Origin: Corynebacterium freneyi
Lineage (GTDB): Bacteria; Actinomycetota; Actinomycetes; Mycobacteriales; Mycobacteriaceae
Assembly: GCF_030408835.1 (NCBI RefSeq)
Contig: NZ_CP047357.1
Coordinates: forward strand, 372,001 to 436,000
Length of the DNA: 64,000 bases
Direction: 5' to 3'
In this document: positions 59,607 through 64,000 of the stretch, piece by piece
Numbering within the stretch: the first letter of the stretch is position 1
Layout: every line of letters begins with the position of its first letter
Program-made: the position numbers and the translations under genes
The notes under the pieces: generated by a model
Database searches by the model: none
What the model was told of the DNA's origin: nothing
What the model saw: only the letters and a program-made list of their open reading frames with translations

Positions 59607-62600
59607 ATGGGGGATGCGCGTTCGCGCGTGACGACGACCGACGGCACCGCCGCAGCGGCGGCGGGGCCGGTGGCGGCGGTGGCGACGGCGCCGGATTCGG
59701 AGGGCATGGTGTCGGGGCGCGCCCCGCGGGTGCCGGGGCCGGTGCCGCGGCCGGGGGACATTAGGCCCGATGCGCCGCCGGAGGCTCCGGAGCCGAAGCC
59801 CGTGCCGTTGATGCGGGCGCTGTTGCCTGTGGTGATGCTCGTCGCGGTGGTGGGCATGGTCGCCGTGATGGTGGTGTCGGGATCTGCTCGTAACCCGATC
59901 ACCTTCATGTTTCCGCTGCTCATGGTGGTGTCGACGTTGGGCATGATGGCCGGCGGCGCATCGGCGGCGGCGGACGTGGGGCCGGCCCGGCGCGACTACC
60001 AGCGGCACCTGGCCAGCGTGCGGCGGGCGGTGGCCGATGCGGTGGGGATGCAGCGGGCCAGCCTGGTCCACGTTCACCCGGATCCGGCGGATGCGTGGAC
60101 GCTGGCGGGGACGTGGCGGATGTGGGAGCGGTCGCCGGAGGACGGTGATTTCGGTGCGGTGCGCATCGGCACCGGGCCACATGCCCCGGCGACGCCGGTG
60201 ACCCCGCCGACGGTGACCGCCCCGGAGAAACTCGACCCCGTGTCCGCGGTGGCGTTGCGGCACGTGGTGCGTTCGGCGCGGTCGGTGCCGGATCTCCCGG
60301 TCGCCGTCGACGTCGGGGTGTTTCCCCTCATCGCGGTGGGCGGTGACGGGGACGAATCGGTGGCGTTGGTGCGGGCGATGGTCGCCCAGTTGGCGGCGGC
60401 GCATCATCCGGAGGATCTGGCCATCGCGGTCGTCGGCGTCGGCCCGGAGTGGGAGTGTGTGAAGTGGCTGCCGCACAACGCCCATCCGCACCGGGCGGAT
60501 GCGTCGGGGCCGGCGAGGTTGCGGGCGTCGACGGTGCCGGGCCTCGTCGAACTCCTCGCCGACGTCGAGGCGCCATTGGTCGTGGTCGTCGCCGATGGCC
60601 GGGACCTGGATCGGGAACCGGCGCAGCTGGAGGGGCTGCTCGGCGCCGAAACCGCGGGGGAGAGCACCGTGTGCGTCATCGCCGCGCCGGTTCCGGGCCC
60701 GGCCACGGCGGCGAGTCCGACGATGGACATGGCCGTGGCCTCGGGGTTGGCGCTGACGGTCGTCGATGGGCGGGTGCGGGCGACGACCGCGGCCGGCGAG
60801 GAGGACATCGCCGCCGCCGACGCCCTCGGCCCCGGTGCGGCGGAGGCGCTGGCCCGGCGTCTGGCCCGGCACGCCCCCACCCGGGTCGGCGGCGATGACC
60901 GGGCGCATCGCGACCCCGTGTTGGCGGAGCTGGACCTTGCGCCGCCGCCTGCCGACCTGGTGTTCCGGGAGCGGCTGGGGCGGGAGCGTCTGCGCATTCC
61001 CGTGGGGGTCGGCGCCGACGGGTCGGTGCTGCACCTGGACCTGAAGGAATCGGCGGAGGGCGGCGTCGGCCCGCATGGCCTGTGCATCGGAGCCACGGGT
61101 TCGGGTAAGTCGGAGTTTTTGAAATCCGCGGTCCTCGCGTTGGCGGCCACGCATGGTCCCGATCAGCTCAATCTGGTGCTCGTCGACTTCAAGGGCGGTG
61201 CGACGTTCCTCGGGTTGGAGGGGTTGCCGCACGTGTCGGCGGTGATCACGAACCTGGCCGACGAGCTGATCCTCGTGGACCGCATGCAGGACGCCATCCG
61301 CGGCGAAATGACCCGCCGACAGGAGCTGCTGCGCGCCTCGGGCAATTTTCCGGGCGTGGCGGAGTACGAGGCCGCGCGCCGGGCGGGACGTACGGATTTG
61401 GCGCCGCTGCCGGCGTTGGTGATCGTCGTCGACGAGTTTTCGGAGTTGCTGGGGCACCGTCCGGAGTTCGCCGAGTTGTTCGTCGCGGTGGGCCGTTTGG
61501 GCCGGTCGCTGCACATGCATCTGCTGCTGGCGAGCCAGCGGTTGGAGGAGGGGCGGTTGCGCGGCCTCGACAGTCACCTGTCCTACCGGGTGGGGTTGAA
61601 GACTTTCTCGGCCGCCGAGTCCCGCAGCGTCCTCGGCGTCCCGGACGCCCATCATCTGCCGGCGACGCCGGGCGCGGGTTTCCTCAAGACCGACGCCGGC
61701 GCCCCGGTGCGTTTCCATTCGGCGTACGTGTCGGGGCCGGTGCCCGCCGATTCCGCGGGCGGGCGGCATGGTGCCGGCGTCGCCTCGGCCGGGCGGGTGG
61801 CGGCGTTCACCGCCGCAGGCGGGCAGGTCGTCGAGGAGGGTTCGCCGCGTGACGACGCATACCAATCGGCGTCGGAGGCAGAGCCGTCGCGCACCGTTTT
61901 GGAGGCCACCGTCGCCGCGATGGCCGGGCACCGGCACTCGGCCCATCGGGTGTGGTTGCCGCCGCTGCCTGCGCGGACGGCGTTGGCCGATGCGGTGGAT
62001 TCGACGCTGCCGGCGCTGACCGCGTCGATCGGGCTCGTCGACCGGCCGCTGGAGCAGCGGCAGGATCCGTTCACCGTGGACCTGTCGGGGCCGGGCGGGC
62101 ATGCGGCGATCGTCGGAGCGCCGAGGTCGGGCAAGTCGACGGCGGTGCGCACGTTGGTGGCGTCGCTGGCGCTGACGACGCGGCCGACGCAGTTGCACGT
62201 CCATGTCATCGATTACGGTGCGGGCGGCTTGGCGGACCTCGCGGGGCTGCCGCACGTGGCGTCGGTGACGCACCGCGGCGACGTCGACAAGCTCAACCGC
62301 GTCGTGTCGGCGGTGTCGGCCGAGGTGGCCGCGCGCGAGGAACGGCACCGCGCGCGGGGCTGGCACACCATCGCCGACGCCCGGACCGGCGGTGAACCGG
62401 ACGTGCTGCTGGTCATCGACGGCTGGCCGGCGCTGCGGCAGGAGCATCAGGCGTTGGGGGATCTGGTGCAGTCGATCCTGTCGGACGGGTTGGCCGTCGG
62501 CGTGCACGTCGCGGTGACCGCGCACCGGTGGACGGAGTTGCGCCCGGCGGTGCGCGATCTGCTGGGCACACGCATCGAACTGCGGCAAGCCGAGGCCATC

Positions 62601-63563
62601 GACTCGGTCATCGACCGCAAGGCCGCCAAACTCGTGCCGGATGCGCCGGGGCGCGGGCTGTCGCCGGACGGGTGCGGCGTGCTCGTCGCCGATTCCGGGT
62701 CCTCGGACATCGCCGAGGTGGCCGCCGTGTGCCGGGCCCGCGGGGATGAGCGGGTACCTGCCCTGAAGATGCTGCCCGCGCGCGTGGAATGGGCCGAGAT
62801 CGCCCCGGCCGTGGCGGGTGGGGCGGTGGCCGTGGGCCTGGATGAAAGTGCCCTGGCGCCGGTGCTTTTCGACGCCGACCGGGATCGCCACCTGCTGATC
62901 TTCGGTTCGGCGGGGTCGGGGCGCACCACCGCGCTGCGGACGATGATCGCCGGCTTGCTGCACACCCGGCCGCGGTTGAAGTTCCTGGTCATCGACTATC
63001 GGCGGGGCCTGATCGACGCGGTGCCCGCCGATCGGCTGGCCGGGTACGCGGGCTCGCCGGCGGTGGCCGAACCGATGGTCGTGGAATTGGCCGAGGCGCT
63101 GCGTGGGCGGCTGCCGGGGCCGGACGTCACCCCGGAGCGCCTGCGGGCACGGGATTGGTGGACGGGGCCCGACATCGCGGTCGTCGTCGACGATTACGAC
63201 CTCGTGTCCGGTTCGCGAGGATCGCCGTTGACGGTGCTCGGAGAGTTCATCCCGCATGCCGCCGACATCGGCCTGCACATGGTGTTGGCCCGCCGCACCG
63301 GTGCGGCCACGCGGTCGTTGCATGATCCGGTGCTCGGCGCGGCGAAGGACCAGGGGGCGACGGGCCTGGTGCTCGACGGTTCCCGCGACGACGGTCCGTT
63401 GATGGGCGTGGCCCTGCGTCAACGGCCGCCCGGTCGGGGTACGTGGGTCGAGCACGGCAAACCGCCGCGCGTGGTGCAGGTGGCCCTGCCGCCGGAGCCC
63501 GGAGGGGCACACCCCGGCGGCGATCGAAACGAGGAGGTGACGCCCGATGGCGGCGACGACTGA
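59607..63563 (+). CDS. eccC: Type VII secretion FtsK/SpoIIIE-type ATPase EccC
   Basis: A 1318-residue, single-chain EccC. Two hydrophobic segments (about 70-115, RALLPVVMLVAVVGMVAVMVV and FMFPLLMVVSTLGMMAG) anchor it. Three ATPase modules follow. The first has Walker A GATGSGKSE (Lys501) and Walker B VIVVDEFSEL; the second has GAPRSGKST (Lys843) with VLLVIDGW; the third has GSAGSGRTT, with Arg1106 in place of the Walker lysine. The first module is the motor; the others bind substrate C-termini in related systems. ATG 59607 follows GGGGGAGGGG. A polymorphic-looking linker (about 720-750) separates modules 1 and 2. The next gene overlaps it by 17 bases. Confidence 0.94.
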   Translation: MGDARSRVTTTDGTAAAAAGPVAAVATAPDSEGMVSGRAPRVPGPVPRPGDIRPDAPPEAPEPKPVPLMRALLPVVMLVAVVGMVAVMVVSGSARNPITFMFPLLMVVSTLGMMAGGASAAADVGPARRDYQRHLASVRRAVADAVGMQRASLVHVHPDPADAWTLAGTWRMWERSPEDGDFGAVRIGTGPHAPATPVTPPTVTAPEKLDPVSAVALRHVVRSARSVPDLPVAVDVGVFPLIAVGGDGDESVALVRAMVAQLAAAHHPEDLAIAVVGVGPEWECVKWLPHNAHPHRADASGPARLRASTVPGLVELLADVEAPLVVVVADGRDLDREPAQLEGLLGAETAGESTVCVIAAPVPGPATAASPTMDMAVASGLALTVVDGRVRATTAAGEEDIAAADALGPGAAEALARRLARHAPTRVGGDDRAHRDPVLAELDLAPPPADLVFRERLGRERLRIPVGVGADGSVLHLDLKESAEGGVGPHGLCIGATGSGKSEFLKSAVLALAATHGPDQLNLVLVDFKGGATFLGLEGLPHVSAVITNLADELILVDRMQDAIRGEMTRRQELLRASGNFPGVAEYEAARRAGRTDLAPLPALVIVVDEFSELLGHRPEFAELFVAVGRLGRSLHMHLLLASQRLEEGRLRGLDSHLSYRVGLKTFSAAESRSVLGVPDAHHLPATPGAGFLKTDAGAPVRFHSAYVSGPVPADSAGGRHGAGVASAGRVAAFTAAGGQVVEEGSPRDDAYQSASEAEPSRTVLEATVAAMAGHRHSAHRVWLPPLPARTALADAVDSTLPALTASIGLVDRPLEQRQDPFTVDLSGPGGHAAIVGAPRSGKSTAVRTLVASLALTTRPTQLHVHVIDYGAGGLADLAGLPHVASVTHRGDVDKLNRVVSAVSAEVAAREERHRARGWHTIADARTGGEPDVLLVIDGWPALRQEHQALGDLVQSILSDGLAVGVHVAVTAHRWTELRPAVRDLLGTRIELRQAEAIDSVIDRKAAKLVPDAPGRGLSPDGCGVLVADSGSSDIAEVAAVCRARGDERVPALKMLPARVEWAEIAPAVAGGAVAVGLDESALAPVLFDADRDRHLLIFGSAGSGRTTALRTMIAGLLHTRPRLKFLVIDYRRGLIDAVPADRLAGYAGSPAVAEPMVVELAEALRGRLPGPDVTPERLRARDWWTGPDIAVVVDDYDLVSGSRGSPLTVLGEFIPHAADIGLHMVLARRTGAATRSLHDPVLGAAKDQGATGLVLDGSRDDGPLMGVALRQRPPGRGTWVEHGKPPRVVQVALPPEPGGAHPGGDRNEEVTPDGGDD

Positions 63564-64000
63564 CCGCGCACCCGGCCCGGCGGTGCTCCACGCATGGGGC
63601 CCGGCCGCCTGCGGTCCCGAGGGCGATGCGGCGTTGATCGACGGGTTCGGGGCGGTCCCGCAGGTCGTCATCACCCCGTCGTACTGGGGCGGGCGCAGGC
63701 GCGAGCTTTTCGCCGGGGAGCTGGTGCGCCGCGGCGCCGATCCCCGGATCGGGGATCTGGCCACGGAATTGATGGGCCTGGAGCATCCGGCCGTCGGCCA
63801 CAGTTTCCTCGTGGAGGTCGAGCCCGGCCGCATCTGCGTGTCCCGCCTCGACTTCGACGCGGGATTGGCCGACGGCCGGTTGTCGTTTCGCGGCGGCGAC
63901 GCGCTCGAGATCATCCGCGATCTGGTCGCCGAGTTGCTCGCCGACGCCGACGGGGCCGACGGCGCCGACGGCGGCGACCGGGTCCCGGATGACGGTGACG
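63547..64000 (+). CDS. Type VII secretion-associated protein, Rv3446c-like (5' part)
   Basis: The window holds the first 151 codons. The N-terminal region (AVLHAWGPAACGPEGDAALIDGFGAVPQVVITPSYWGGRRRELFAGELVRRGADPRIGDLATELMG) and its place right after eccC fit the Rv3446c-type family that lies between eccC4 and the esxT/esxU genes in mycobacterial ESX-4. Its role is unknown. GAGGAGG (63531-63537) precedes ATG 63547. The rest, and probably the small secreted Esx proteins, lie beyond the window. Confidence 0.65.
   Translation, partial: MAATTDRAPGPAVLHAWGPAACGPEGDAALIDGFGAVPQVVITPSYWGGRRRELFAGELVRRGADPRIGDLATELMGLEHPAVGHSFLVEVEPGRICVSRLDFDAGLADGRLSFRGGDALEIIRDLVAELLADADGADGADGGDRVPDDGD

Noticed and set aside
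59538..63914. Long open frame antisense to eccC
   Set aside because: Arg/His/Gln-rich text without motifs; eccC on the sense strand has three ordered ATPase modules.
1..64000. tRNA, rRNA, insertion sequences, phage attachment sites, replication origin
   Set aside because: I saw no transposase, integrase, terminal inverted repeats with target duplications, tRNA-like cloverleafs or DnaA-box clusters. A tRNAscan or ISfinder run would be decisive.

Overview
The window is GC-rich actinobacterial DNA that looks like a Corynebacterium or close relative (Mycobacteriales). Evidence: short-LID adenylate kinase; DtxR/IdeR-type iron boxes; a mycobactin-type siderophore cluster; an ESX-4-type type VII secretion locus beside truA/rplQ/rpoA; and a spc ribosomal operon interrupted after L5 and after L15, which is the corynebacterial arrangement as I know it. 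Species cannot be named from the sequence.

Layout. 1-1071: end of rplN, then rplX and rplE. 1072-2671: a secreted SGNH hydrolase gene between terminators, then a structured leader. 2672-5332: rpsH-rplF-rplR-rpsE-rpmD-rplO, closed by two tandem hairpins. 5635-38933: a siderophore island of about 33 kb. It encodes an N-hydroxylase (MbtG-like), an N-acyltransferase (MbtK-like), two FecCD permeases, a ketosynthase and an AT-KR-ACP protein (MbtC, MbtD), a type II thioesterase, an IrtA/IrtB-like ABC pair, a FecE ATPase, three NRPSs, a stand-alone carrier protein, an MFS exporter, MbtH, an alpha/beta hydrolase and a FecB lipoprotein. 39335-50003: secY, adk, map, an unknown membrane protein, a DAACS transporter, an Abi/HEPN gene with an upstream small structured RNA, then infA, rpsM, rpsK, rpsD, rpoA, rplQ. 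50114-64000: truA, a polytopic membrane protein, a lipoprotein, then the ESX-4-like genes eccE-like, eccB, mycP, eccD, eccC and the start of an Rv3446c-type gene cut by the window edge.

How it works together. The island encodes synthesis, export and uptake of a hydroxamate siderophore related to mycobactin. MbtG/MbtK-like enzymes make N-acyl-N-hydroxy-lysine; MbtC/MbtD add a polyketide unit; the NRPSs assemble the backbone; the MFS and IrtAB-like proteins move the product; FecB/FecCD/FecE take up the ferric form. DtxR-like boxes lie at 7608, 14978, 19598 and 38992. The initiating NRPS carries its own amino-acid-type starter module (A-PCP-Cy-A-PCP), and no salicyl-AMP ligase or aryl carrier protein is seen, so the product may be a mycobactin relative without an aryl cap.

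The most unusual locus is 45255-46120. A complete promoter, a small RNA of nested hairpins ending in T5, and a HEPN-motif Abi protein sit together between a transporter gene and infA. This has the layout of abiF-type RNA/protein defence modules.
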